Source: Nostoc foliaceum FACHB-393
GTDB lineage: Bacteria; Cyanobacteriota; Cyanobacteriia; Cyanobacteriales; Nostocaceae
Assembly (NCBI RefSeq): GCF_014698505.1
Contig: NZ_JACJTD010000006.1
Span: 1-64,000 of the forward strand
Direction of reading: 5' to 3'
Length of the DNA: 64,000 nucleotides
Part shown: in pieces, positions 26,676-35,465 of the stretch
Layout of the letters: the number at the start of each line of letters is the position of its first letter
Numbering within the stretch: the stretch's first letter is position 1
The notes under the pieces: model-generated
Told to the model about the DNA's origin: nothing
Database searches by the model: none
The model's input: the letters and a program-made list of their open reading frames with translations, nothing else
Made by a program: the position numbers and the translations under genes

Positions 26676-29084
26676 ATGGACGCTGAAGCAGCATTAGCAT
26701 GGTTAGATGCCACAATTCCCCCGCAGACTGGGGAACGGTTGAGCGATTTGCAAAAAGTGATTCTTGTGCAAGTTTGGTTGGGTAGAAAATACTTAGATAT
26801 CGCTCATTCTTACGGTTGTACGGAAGGACACGCCAAGGATGCTGGTTCTCAGTTATGGAAGCTGCTTTCTAAAGTATTGCGGGAAAAAATTACCAAAAGT
26901 AATTGTCGCGCTACTTTAGAGCGAGTTCTGAGAAAAACTACTGCTATATCATCCAGTCTGATTGATTACTCGCGATCGCCCCAAAATCCCATCCCAAAAT
27001 TAGAGGATACCAATTTTATTGGACGAACAGCAGCGATCGCTCACCTGAATACTTTGGTAAATCAGGGATCGAAAGTGATTGTTATCCAAGGTGAGGGAGG
27101 TTTAGGTAAAACTACTCTAGCGCAGCAATATCTCCAAACTCAGGGGTTTGACTTGGTTTTGGAACTGCTGATGGCGAAGGAAACGCAGAATATCACCCCC
27201 GCCGAACGAGTAGTAGAGGAATGGCTCAAACAAGATTTTGATCAAGAACCTGGGGTAGAATTTGGGGTGACATTGGGACGACTCAAGCGCCAACTCCACA
27301 ATCGACGAATTGGGGTGTTAATTGATAATCTCGAACCTGCATTAGATCAACAAGGTGGATTGATTGCTTCTCACCGCAACTATGTAGAACTATTGCGGGT
27401 TTTGGCTGATGCAAGGGTGCAATCTGTCACCTTGATTACCAGTCGCGATCGCCTTTGTGAACCTGGGCTAAATGTAAATCACTATCGGCTTCCTGGCTTG
27501 GATCAAAGCGCATGGCAACAATTTTTTAGCAACCGTGGGTTAGCTATTAACTCGCCAACCTTGCAAATCATGCATCGCACTTATGGCGGTAATGCGAAAG
27601 CAATGGGAATTCTCTGCGGTTCGATTCAGGAGGATTTCGACGGTGACATGGTTCTTTATTGGCAAGAAAATCATGCTGATCCTTTAGCAGCAACCGATTT
27701 AAAAAATTTGGCGGTTAGTCAAATCAATCGTCTGCAAGTCCTCGACCCCCAAGCATATCGCCTGCTTTGCCGTTTGGGATGTTATCGTTACCAAGATATA
27801 CCCAGCATCTCATCACAAGGTTTATTTTGTTTACTTTGGGATGTCCCACCTGAACAACATCGTCAAATCATCGCCTCCTTGAGAAATCGGTCTTTGGTGG
27901 AGTGTGATAAAGGTGAATACTGGCTGCATCCGGTGATTCGGAAAGAAGCGATCGCGCGTTTACGTCCCAGCGATGAATGGGAAATTACCAACCACAAAGC
28001 CGCAGAATTTTGGACAACTAGTGTTCAACAAATTGAAACCTTTAAAGATGCTTTGCAAGCTCTGGAAGCATATTATCACTATATAGAAATTAATGAGTTT
28101 GAGTTAGCAGGTAAGGTAGTTTTAAAAAGCAGAAATAATCAATGGCAGCAGTTTTTGCCTCTTGGTAGTACTTTGTATCGTATGGGTTTAATTCAACCGA
28201 TACTTACGGCAATTAATCAAGTTGTTAATAATCTAGAAAACGACCAGAAATTCAGCGAACTTTATAATATATTAGGTGATTTATATTGGATAATAGGTAA
28301 AATTAGTCAAGCGATCGCCTGTCAAGAAAAGACTATTAATCTGGCAACACAAGCACTCAAATTGCTTGTACCTCAACCAGGAAATAAACATCCGGTTTAC
28401 TATCTGAGGATGCTAAAAGTAGATTCTTTATTAAGTATTGGTCTTTATAAAATAGATTTGTGGGAACTAGAGGCAGCCACGAATTTATTTCAACAAGTAA
28501 TTTACCTAGCCCAAAATACTGAGCATCATCGCTGGGCAGAGAAAGCATCAGTTTGTTTGGCTTTGGTGTATTCTTATTTAGGTTTGCGTGATGCCTCCTT
28601 TGCATTAGCAGATGTAGCTTATCAGAATATTACAAACGCAAAACTGGTAGAACAGACTGGGCGATTTGTCTACTTCATGCAAATTTTGGGTCAAACCTAC
28701 GTCAATTTAGGAGATTTTTCCCAGGCCAATCAAATATTTCACCAAGCTTTGACCTTTGCTGAAGAAAGTCACTATATGCAGGTAAAAGCAAAAACACTCA
28801 ATGGTTTAGCAGAAATTAATCGGCAACAAGCAGATGTTGAATTAGCCCTAGTTCATCATAGAGAAGCCATCGAACTTTTGGATAAAATAGGTGCTAAGTG
28901 TGATTTAGCTGAAGCTTATTTTCAATTGGGTTTAACCTATCAGAAGATGGTAAAGCCTGATGAAAGTCAAATGAATTTTAATCAGGCAATTCAGTTATTT
29001 ACTGAAATCAAAGCTCCGAAGCAAGTTGAAAAAATTTTAAACTGTGCGGCTCAAAGCTGTGTTAACCATTCCTGCCATTGTTGA
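26676..29084 (+). CDS. STAND NTPase: N-terminal HTH-like domain, NB-ARC, TPR repeats
   Basis: 802 residues. Residues 1-88 form the HTH-like domain found on cyanobacterial NB-ARC/NACHT and vWA-MoxR-associated proteins (LVQVWLGRKYLDIAHSYGC, KDAGSQLWKLLSK). An NB-ARC module follows, with Walker A GEGGLGKTT at 139-147 and Walker B GVLIDNLE near 215. A winged-helix part with HPVIRKEAIARL is followed by about eight TPR-like repeats to the end, which finishes SCVNHSCHC. STAND proteins switch on by ligand-driven assembly and serve in signalling or anti-phage defence. No effector domain is evident at the N-terminus beyond the HTH-like part. Its 3' end overlaps the convergent HEAT gene by 34 bases. Confidence 0.88.
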   Translation: MDAEAALAWLDATIPPQTGERLSDLQKVILVQVWLGRKYLDIAHSYGCTEGHAKDAGSQLWKLLSKVLREKITKSNCRATLERVLRKTTAISSSLIDYSRSPQNPIPKLEDTNFIGRTAAIAHLNTLVNQGSKVIVIQGEGGLGKTTLAQQYLQTQGFDLVLELLMAKETQNITPAERVVEEWLKQDFDQEPGVEFGVTLGRLKRQLHNRRIGVLIDNLEPALDQQGGLIASHRNYVELLRVLADARVQSVTLITSRDRLCEPGLNVNHYRLPGLDQSAWQQFFSNRGLAINSPTLQIMHRTYGGNAKAMGILCGSIQEDFDGDMVLYWQENHADPLAATDLKNLAVSQINRLQVLDPQAYRLLCRLGCYRYQDIPSISSQGLFCLLWDVPPEQHRQIIASLRNRSLVECDKGEYWLHPVIRKEAIARLRPSDEWEITNHKAAEFWTTSVQQIETFKDALQALEAYYHYIEINEFELAGKVVLKSRNNQWQQFLPLGSTLYRMGLIQPILTAINQVVNNLENDQKFSELYNILGDLYWIIGKISQAIACQEKTINLATQALKLLVPQPGNKHPVYYLRMLKVDSLLSIGLYKIDLWELEAATNLFQQVIYLAQNTEHHRWAEKASVCLALVYSYLGLRDASFALADVAYQNITNAKLVEQTGRFVYFMQILGQTYVNLGDFSQANQIFHQALTFAEESHYMQVKAKTLNGLAEINRQQADVELALVHHREAIELLDKIGAKCDLAEAYFQLGLTYQKMVKPDESQMNFNQAIQLFTEIKAPKQVEKILNCAAQSCVNHSCHC

Positions 29085-29731
29085 GCTGCTTTATCTCGTT
29101 CTGACTCTGGCCCGGCGGGATCATAACTTCCCAAATTCTGCCACAACTGATTCCAGTCCTGCCCTTGGGGTAGTTTACTTACCACAGCCTTAACAATCAA
29201 AAAAGCTCGTTCACGAGTGAGGTCATTGGGTGCTTGCAAAAGAGGAATTACAAAAGGCAAAACTTCTTTTCCCCCTCGCATTAGAGGATACATCGAGGCT
29301 GTGTAAGGATTGTGCAGGATGTCAGGGTAATCATCAAGGGTGGCAACCAAAGCAGGCAATGAGCGTTTATCTCCTAATTGGTGTAAAGCAGTGGCAGCAC
29401 GGGCACGCACTTCTGGATTAGGATCATGGGTGGCTTGGAACAAAGCATCGGCACTGGCAGGATCAGCAATTTCGCTCAGTCCTTCAGCTGCAAGACGACG
29501 GGTACGGGGGTTGGAATGAGTCAAGGCTTCCAACAAAATGGGGGTAGCTTGTTTGCCTAAACGGATCAATTCACCCAGAGCCAAACCGCTAATGTCTTGA
29601 TCTGTGGAGTAGAGGCGTGCTTTGATCTGCTCCATAGTTGTGGCGGTAGCGTCTTGATTATTCATATACAAATTTCCTCCAATGACGAGTATCAAAACTG
29701 TCACGAATATTCCTGCCGTTCTCCAGATCAC
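29051..29731 (-). CDS. Membrane-anchored HEAT-repeat protein
   Basis: 226 residues. An N-terminal hydrophobic helix (TAGIFVTVLILVIGGNLYM) anchors it. HEAT repeats follow: PILLEALTHSNPRTRRLAAEGL, DALFQATHDPNPEVRARAATAL and LPALVATLDDYPDI; the C-terminus ends in QQWQEWLTQL. HEAT arrays bind proteins. Its ATG overlaps the stop of the DUF4157/OmpA gene by four bases, so the two are coupled and may form one envelope complex. Overlaps the STAND gene end on the opposite strand. Confidence 0.85.
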   Translation of the reverse strand: MIWRTAGIFVTVLILVIGGNLYMNNQDATATTMEQIKARLYSTDQDISGLALGELIRLGKQATPILLEALTHSNPRTRRLAAEGLSEIADPASADALFQATHDPNPEVRARAATALHQLGDKRSLPALVATLDDYPDILHNPYTASMYPLMRGGKEVLPFVIPLLQAPNDLTRERAFLIVKAVVSKLPQGQDWNQLWQNLGSYDPAGPESERDKAAQQWQEWLTQL

Positions 29732-31716
29732 GGTGTCGCTCCTCCCGCTGCTGGTGCTGCTGCTGGCACATGCTCAAAGCTCAAAACGACCCGGCGATTG
29801 CCCCGACGATTCGCTTCTGTATCTTGGTTAGTAGTGGCATCAGGTGTAAAGTCTTGGGTTGATCCAGAGCCAATAGTGACAGCACTAATTTGAGCTTCAG
29901 CTACACCCTTAGCACGCAGGGCTGCTCCTACTGCCTGCGCTCTGCGTAATGATAGCTCCAAGTTGTGCCGAGAAGCACCACCGCGCCTGTCAGCGAAGCC
30001 TTCGGGAGTTACTTTTACATCAGGGAAGCGCCGCAGGTAATCTAAGAATGTATCAATCTTGCCTGTTTCGCTGGAACTCAGTTGGTCGCTGTCGAAATCA
30101 AAGTAAAAAATAACTGGTTCGTGTACGTAAAAATCTCGATGCTTATCCAAAGCCGCATCAAAAGTGGCGGATTGCCCATCCTGTACTGATGCATGTTCAT
30201 TCTGAACCACGCCAGACCGGATCTGAAGTCCCCATTTGAGAGCACCGTAAGTTGTCATCGTGTCTTCGCCCTTCGCCACTGTCTCAAAATCGAAGTTGAT
30301 ATCGGGGTTGGCTGGGTTGATTGACGAGTACCCTGGTGCATCGGTTAGCTCTGCATCTTTAATATCAGTCGGGTCATCGGAGCGTTTGTAACCAATAGTG
30401 GCTCCACCTGCACCACTGGAAGAAGGTCGGGAAAGTCCAGGAGTTGCGGGATTAGGTTGAGCCGGGTCGTTGCCAAAGGGGTATTGAGCAGGTAAAGCAC
30501 TTCCTGCTGGAGCATTGGTTCCGGCACCACCGTGGGCAGGTGCATCATTGTGCAGTGCGTCAGTGAAATATCCACCCTCAACTCCCGTGGCAGCATCAGC
30601 AGTGGTACGGAGGCTAGCACCACGAGCAGCAGGCAAAGACTGAGGTTCCACATTACTAGTACCCGCAGCATTTGTCAGTCGCACAATCTGAATTAGTCCA
30701 ATCTGGTTGGAGTAAGGAGCGGTGACAGAAGGGTGAAATCGGATCGTGATGGGTAGGTTTGACCCACCCGTTGTAGCATTCACTTGAAATGAACCGTGAG
30801 TAACGTTGTATGTGGGGTTAATTGCCCGTTGAATTAATTTTCTCTGGGCTATACCTGTCTGCTGCACCACATGAGTCAGTTCATGGGCAGTCAATGCATC
30901 ATTACCGGGTGATTTGCCTGCACCAAAGAAAATGTTTTGCTGGTGCGTAAATGCCTGGGCATTCAAATCTTGATTCATCTGCACCGCTTGAGTACCTGTA
31001 TGTACCCGCACTTGACTAAAATCGGTGCCAAAGCGGGGTTCCATAAAGGAGCGCACTGCATCTGGTAAAGGGCTTCCTGCTCCTTCACTGCTGTTTAGCC
31101 GACTCTCAAAATTTTCCCCAGTCTGGAAGCTGTCATTGGTAGCGAGTTGTAGCGATCGCTTGGTTTGTAATTCCTCTGGTAAAATCTCTCTTTGGATAGG
31201 TGCATTAAAAAGCTTAGTTTGGATTTCTTCCTCTTCTGGCATCGCCTCTCGTTGCACTAAGGGAGTTATCGCAGCTGCTAGAGGCTTAGTTTGCACTTGG
31301 TCTTGAGTCTGTGTATCCTGTAAACCTATTGGCTCTGGTTTAGCCATTCGCATAATCTGATCGGCAACTTTATCGGCTTCCTGCTCATAATGGTCATCTG
31401 GCGCACCAACTGTGAGTTTTGCCTGCGGACGATGCAAGGATATGCGACTAATATCATGACCAATAGGCTGTTGTTTGACGGCTTCTGCTTGCAAGAATTG
31501 CTCATCAACAGACTGCGCTTCTTGAAGGTCAGTTGATGCCTCAGTTAGTCTTTGGATTGGAGGATTATTTGTTTGTAAACCAAAGCCACGCGTTGGAGAA
31601 GCCAGTGTGGGAATAGTTGATAAGGCAAGGGACGGATTTATAAAAGTTGATATACCTGCTTTCTGGTGCTGAACTATGCGTAGACGCCCAGGAGCTTGTC
31701 GTCCATCATTGCTCAT
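29728..31716 (-). CDS. DUF4157 (eCIS-core) protein with C-terminal OmpA domain
   Basis: 662 residues. Residues 215-290 are a DUF4157 domain: FMEPRFGTDFSQVRVHTG, NIFFGAGKSPGND and the zincin-like HELTH at 278-282. The N-terminal 130 residues (RPQAKLTVG, DHYEQEADKVADQIM) are the usual leader to this domain. Residues 535-653 are an OmpA/MotB peptidoglycan-binding domain: FYFDFDSDQLSSSE, GFADRRGGASRHNLELSLRRA and EANRRGNRRV. The middle is Gly/Ala/Pro-rich. DUF4157 proteins are often cargo of extracellular contractile injection systems, but none of that machinery is here. No signal peptide. Operon with the HEAT gene. Confidence 0.9.
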   Translation of the reverse strand: MSNDGRQAPGRLRIVQHQKAGISTFINPSLALSTIPTLASPTRGFGLQTNNPPIQRLTEASTDLQEAQSVDEQFLQAEAVKQQPIGHDISRISLHRPQAKLTVGAPDDHYEQEADKVADQIMRMAKPEPIGLQDTQTQDQVQTKPLAAAITPLVQREAMPEEEEIQTKLFNAPIQREILPEELQTKRSLQLATNDSFQTGENFESRLNSSEGAGSPLPDAVRSFMEPRFGTDFSQVRVHTGTQAVQMNQDLNAQAFTHQQNIFFGAGKSPGNDALTAHELTHVVQQTGIAQRKLIQRAINPTYNVTHGSFQVNATTGGSNLPITIRFHPSVTAPYSNQIGLIQIVRLTNAAGTSNVEPQSLPAARGASLRTTADAATGVEGGYFTDALHNDAPAHGGAGTNAPAGSALPAQYPFGNDPAQPNPATPGLSRPSSSGAGGATIGYKRSDDPTDIKDAELTDAPGYSSINPANPDINFDFETVAKGEDTMTTYGALKWGLQIRSGVVQNEHASVQDGQSATFDAALDKHRDFYVHEPVIFYFDFDSDQLSSSETGKIDTFLDYLRRFPDVKVTPEGFADRRGGASRHNLELSLRRAQAVGAALRAKGVAEAQISAVTIGSGSTQDFTPDATTNQDTEANRRGNRRVVLSFEHVPAAAPAAGGATP

Positions 31717-32129
31717 GTCACCCTTCCTTCATTTATAGCTAAACCAAGGCATTGTTGATAACACACATCATACAATTTGTCTAATTGCGATCGCTATCGA
31801 CTTAAGTATAAATTATCTCGCCTAACTTTGAGGGATAGTTAACGTTTGTAACCACAGCTTAAGCTCTATTAATAACAACTTAAGCGTAACTTATAAGAAC
31901 TTGAACGTTTATAACTACAGTTTCTTCTGTGGTAACTAAATAATTTTTTGAGGGACAATCTTTAGTGTGGTGACCAATTATCATCCAATACTAACAATAG
32001 TTGCTCATGAAATCGTCATTCTCTTTAAAAGCGATCTGCTCTTCTGATTTTTGCCGAAAAACTTGATTGCTCTCTATTTAAAATATCAAGAGTGATCGCA
32101 ACGATGTGTTACACGGTTAGGCACTAGCG
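31717..32129. other. Intergenic region between the two DUF4157 genes
   Basis: 413 AT-rich bases. Positions 31767-31816 match 34155-34204 upstream of the second paralogue. No ORF; a little T-rich palindromic sequence but no clear terminator for the second gene. Confidence 0.6.
31767..31816 (-). promoter_or_regulatory. Conserved upstream block shared by both DUF4157 genes (copy 1)
   Basis: Fifty bases about 50 bp before the start that match copy 2 at 34155-34204 nearly base for base, including TTTGTCTAATTGC and ATCGCTATCGACTTAAGT. Likely promoter or regulatory sequence duplicated with the gene. Confidence 0.65.
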
Positions 32130-34112
32130 TTAGCGCTGCATAGTTAGACCCAACGAGTTCGATAGCACAGAGCGCATACCCTGTACCGTCTGACGCATCT
32201 GCTGTAGCTCCTCTATTGTCTGGTGAACGATCGGATTCGCGGCTCCCTGCCCACCGTATGCGCTGCCAGGTATCCGCCCCGCAGTGATGAAGTAGATTTG
32301 GTTTGGTGATGCTTTGTACACAAGCCCACCTGAGCGTCCAAAGTTGGCAAGCTGGAAGGTCTGATACGGGATGTAGTAGGTGACACCACCCTCACGCTGA
32401 CCCGACTTCTGGTTGCGCCTGCCCTCGACTCGCTCTCGTGCTTGGGTAGCATGTCCGGCTGCCTCCTCTTCCGTTCGTCCCAATCCGATGGTGGTGTCGA
32501 TTTGCACGGTGAGCACATCTACATCGCCCAGCAAACCTGCGATGATTGAGTAACCCTGTCCGCCTCTCTGACGGTCGGCAGCAGCGCCTAACTGGTCTAG
32601 TGAGTTGCGTAGTGTGTCGCGAGCCTGTAGATACTCTCTCATTTTGGCTTCAAGGATCTGTAGCGTGTTGAACATCGCCGTTTGCGCCCCGCGCAGCTGG
32701 GATACATTGACGCTGATCGCGGCCTCGCGAGTCTGGGCATTTGCCTGAGCAATCTGGGATTCAATCTGGTTGGTTTCCTCACGGTACCACTCTTGGCTGA
32801 TTGCTGTGGCGATAGAATCCGGGCTAATGGTGCCCAGTGCCTGCTGTCCCAAACTAGTCAACCCTTGACCCAAGGTATTACTGGCGGCCGCCGTTGCTGC
32901 TGTACCCATACCTGCTGCACCACCGATTGCTGACAGCACCTTTAGTCCGGTTGACAGTCGGCTCTGCATTGTCGAGACCCTGGCCGAGATGGCGCTCCGC
33001 TGGGCAGCTAATTCGGGGTTCGCCTCGCGTGGGATGATGCCGGAGTTAAGGTTACTTAATGCAGAGTTCAGATCGTGTACAGCTTGCCTAGCATTACCCT
33101 GAGCAGCATTGAAATCGTTGCCTTTCTGTATCAGGGTGTCGTGATTCTGCTGTACATCTAAACGCATTGTTTCAGCGTTGCCTCTGACTCCCCCTGCCGA
33201 CTCCTGAGCGCTTCTAGCACCAGTGGCCGCACCGACAATCTGCTCGGCACGGTAGGACGCTGACTGGTTAGGGTCTACGACCCCCATAGCTTCAAGGTGA
33301 ATCATCTGCCCTTCAACGCGACCATAGTCTAATCGGACTTGCTGCAACTGTTGCTGAAAGGTCGAGAGTGTCCGACCCTGCTCGCCGATATTTACAAGGT
33401 AGTCCGATAGCGCCGCGATCGCTGTTTCATTGGCGGAGATTTCGTCCCCGGAGACGGTACCAGTGCGCCCGCCGTTCTGCATGTTCTGGCGGTACCCTTC
33501 GATCTCGGTCATTTTGCTTTGTGCAGCGCTTCCATCTGAGATATTGTTGACCTGCATCGCTGGCGGTGGTTGCTGCTGCATCTGCTCACGTTGGTCTTGC
33601 TCACCAAAGTCGGCGAAATCCCGCAGGTCTTCGGCCTGATCGCGCTGGATACTATACCCCTTCTGCTGCACTACATGAGTTAACTCATTATTCCCTGGTG
33701 ACTTCCCTGACCCAAAGTAAATATCACTTTGAGTCTGTTCTTTTGGTAAAATCTCCCGTTGCACAGCAGAATCAGGCATCGACATGACTTGATTTGCCAT
33801 CATCTCAGCTTCTTGCTCATACTGGTCTCCTGGTTCTCCAACCGTGAGTTTTGCCTGTGGACGACGCAACGGTATGCTACTAATGTCGTGACTAAGGGGC
33901 TTTTCTTTGAGCGCTAAGGATTGCTCATCCGCAGATTGCGCCTCTTGAAGGTCTGGTGCTATCTCAGTTACTGTTTGGGGCACATTAGTATTGATTTGTG
34001 AACCAAAGCCGCGGATTGGATTCGCTAGTGTCGGAGTATCTTGCGAGGCAAGGGAAGGATTCGTAAAAGTAGATGCGGCTGATTTCTTACGCCCAATTAT
34101 GCGATCGCTCAT
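32130..34112 (-). CDS. DUF4157-type paralogue with damaged metal motif and GC-rich helical C-terminus
   Basis: 660 residues. The first 130 residues are paralogous to the neighbouring DUF4157 protein (INPSLA/TNPSLA, RGFG, DLQEAQS.DEQ, RPQAKLTVG, YEQEA). The DUF4157 core is cut short: about 75 residues are missing between REILPKE and IYFGSGKSPG, and the HELTH motif reads NELTH (142-146). After residue 160 the protein is unrelated to the first: a long Gln/Ala/Arg-rich helical region (two or more coiled coils), a Gly/Ala hydrophobic patch near 390-430, and a C-terminal part with GGVTYYIPYQTFQLANFG. DNA there is much richer in GC than the surroundings, suggesting transfer. Function unknown; possible injected cargo. 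Confidence 0.8.
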   Translation of the reverse strand: MSDRIIGRKKSAASTFTNPSLASQDTPTLANPIRGFGSQINTNVPQTVTEIAPDLQEAQSADEQSLALKEKPLSHDISSIPLRRPQAKLTVGEPGDQYEQEAEMMANQVMSMPDSAVQREILPKEQTQSDIYFGSGKSPGNNELTHVVQQKGYSIQRDQAEDLRDFADFGEQDQREQMQQQPPPAMQVNNISDGSAAQSKMTEIEGYRQNMQNGGRTGTVSGDEISANETAIAALSDYLVNIGEQGRTLSTFQQQLQQVRLDYGRVEGQMIHLEAMGVVDPNQSASYRAEQIVGAATGARSAQESAGGVRGNAETMRLDVQQNHDTLIQKGNDFNAAQGNARQAVHDLNSALSNLNSGIIPREANPELAAQRSAISARVSTMQSRLSTGLKVLSAIGGAAGMGTAATAAASNTLGQGLTSLGQQALGTISPDSIATAISQEWYREETNQIESQIAQANAQTREAAISVNVSQLRGAQTAMFNTLQILEAKMREYLQARDTLRNSLDQLGAAADRQRGGQGYSIIAGLLGDVDVLTVQIDTTIGLGRTEEEAAGHATQARERVEGRRNQKSGQREGGVTYYIPYQTFQLANFGRSGGLVYKASPNQIYFITAGRIPGSAYGGQGAANPIVHQTIEELQQMRQTVQGMRSVLSNSLGLTMQR

Positions 34113-34154
34113 CTCACTCTACCTTGGATATCACAAGGCGTATTTTTGAAGCAG

Positions 34155-34204
34155 ATTATACACTTTGTCTAATTGCAATCGCTATCGACTTAAGTGTAAA
34201 TTAT
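34155..34204 (-). promoter_or_regulatory. Conserved upstream block shared by both DUF4157 genes (copy 2)
   Basis: Counterpart of 31767-31816, at a similar distance (about 45 bp) from its start codon. Only a few differences over 50 bases. Confidence 0.65.
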
Positions 34205-34808
34205 TTTGTTAAGCGATCGCACATCCTCATCCACAAAGAGCTATATCTGACAACAAACCGAGGAAGCGTCTACACTTTTGTAATTATTTAGACAAATGCG
34301 ATCACCTACGGTGGGCGCTTGCGCCATCGCTCATCTTCTTTATATCAACTAAACTATGGGGTTATCTGATTGCTAAAGCTTTACACACACTAAATTTAAA
34401 ATTTGTCAATATCTACTGGCTACAACTAAAGTCTAATTTTAGAATCAAGTCCTCAGTTAAAATAGAGTCTATACAAACCATTTCTAATTACTAGTAGACT
34501 GTGGCGGAAGTTTATCTACCTTTAACAAGGAAATTTTGCCTCTTGTTAGTATAGTTAATTGAGATGGGAGCTGGATTTACGCCGTGTTTTACTAGTTGTG
34601 ATGTCTTTCGCTCTCCAAGGAAATCCGATCAAATGATAGAGATAATTCATCAGCTACAGTGTCTTTCAAGACAACTAATACTACAAGAATGGCTTAAGAG
34701 TTTAGGGATTGTGACACTAAGTTCGTCTGATTGCCCATAATAATAAAAGTAACTCTTCAGCAATTTCTCGTTGTACTCTATTAGTAAATCATAACTATAT
34801 TTTTAACT
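34205..34808. other. Intergenic region holding the MITE-like copy 1
   Basis: About 600 bases before the DUF2301 gene. Apart from the 105-bp element there is a GCGATCACCTACGGTGGGCG-type repeat near 34299. A short frame around 34630-34740 (EIIHQLQCLSRQLILQEWLK) looks protein-like but lacks a clear start. Confidence 0.4.
34491..34595. mobile_element. MITE-like element, copy 1 (105 bp)
   Basis: Begins CTAGTAGACTGTGG and ends CCGTGTTTTACTAG, imperfect terminal inverted repeats. The interior (AAGTTT..CTACCTTTAA, TTAATTGAGATG, AGCTGGATT.ACGC) matches 56308-56411 at the same spacing. No ORF. Probably a non-autonomous insertion element. Confidence 0.7.
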
Positions 34809-35465
34809 ATGACTACGCAAACACTACCTCCACCAGAAGTTTATCAAGGCCAGTTTGGGGAATTTACAATTACTCCAAGCGATCGCACTGGCGTAATTAT
34901 CTATCGCGCTGGGTTAATGGTAGCAGCACTAAGCTTTGCCATAGGCAGCGCTTTGGTTTTGCTCAACAATAACCAAACTGTTTCTACCGCAATTACACCT
35001 CTATATACTTGTTTTAGTCTCGCTCTTGGTGTAAGTTTATTTACCATTCATATCTACATGGCATCGCTGCACCGAATGTTGCAAATTTTTTGGGCGATCG
35101 GTAGTATAGCATCAGTGATTCTGGCAATCTCTAGTAGTGAACCTTTGGCTCTCACTGTTTACAATCAGCCTCTTACCTTATTTGGAGTTGGTTTTATCTT
35201 CGTTGCTTTGACAGGTATTTATTTTAAAGAGGCTTTTTGCTTCAATCGCCTGGAAACCAAAGTATTAACCCTAATAGTACCGCTACTGTTGTTAGGACAT
35301 TTGGTGGGAATTTTACCAACTCAGGTGGAAAGTATTTTATTAGGAATTTGGGCAACGTTGTTTTTAGTCTTTGCCCTGCGAAAGACAGTGCAAGTAATTC
35401 CTGCTGATATTGGAGATAAGTCTGTCTTTACCTACTTGAAAGAACAACGTTTAGCTAAGGGTTAA
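34809..35465 (+). CDS. DUF2301 family integral membrane protein
   Basis: 218 residues with about six membrane helices after a polar N-terminus (PPEVYQGQFGEFTITPSDR). The block YFKEAFCFNRLETKVLT is characteristic of this conserved cyanobacterial/plant family of unknown function. Its TAA stop overlaps the next ATG by one base (TAATG), so the pair is translationally coupled. Confidence 0.87.
   Translation: MTTQTLPPPEVYQGQFGEFTITPSDRTGVIIYRAGLMVAALSFAIGSALVLLNNNQTVSTAITPLYTCFSLALGVSLFTIHIYMASLHRMLQIFWAIGSIASVILAISSSEPLALTVYNQPLTLFGVGFIFVALTGIYFKEAFCFNRLETKVLTLIVPLLLLGHLVGILPTQVESILLGIWATLFLVFALRKTVQVIPADIGDKSVFTYLKEQRLAKG

Noticed and set aside
29728-34112. Full extracellular contractile injection system
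   Set aside because: Only DUF4157-type proteins are present; no sheath, tube, baseplate or AAA+ loader gene of an eCIS lies in the window. The MoxR gene at 51619 is remote and not of that operon.
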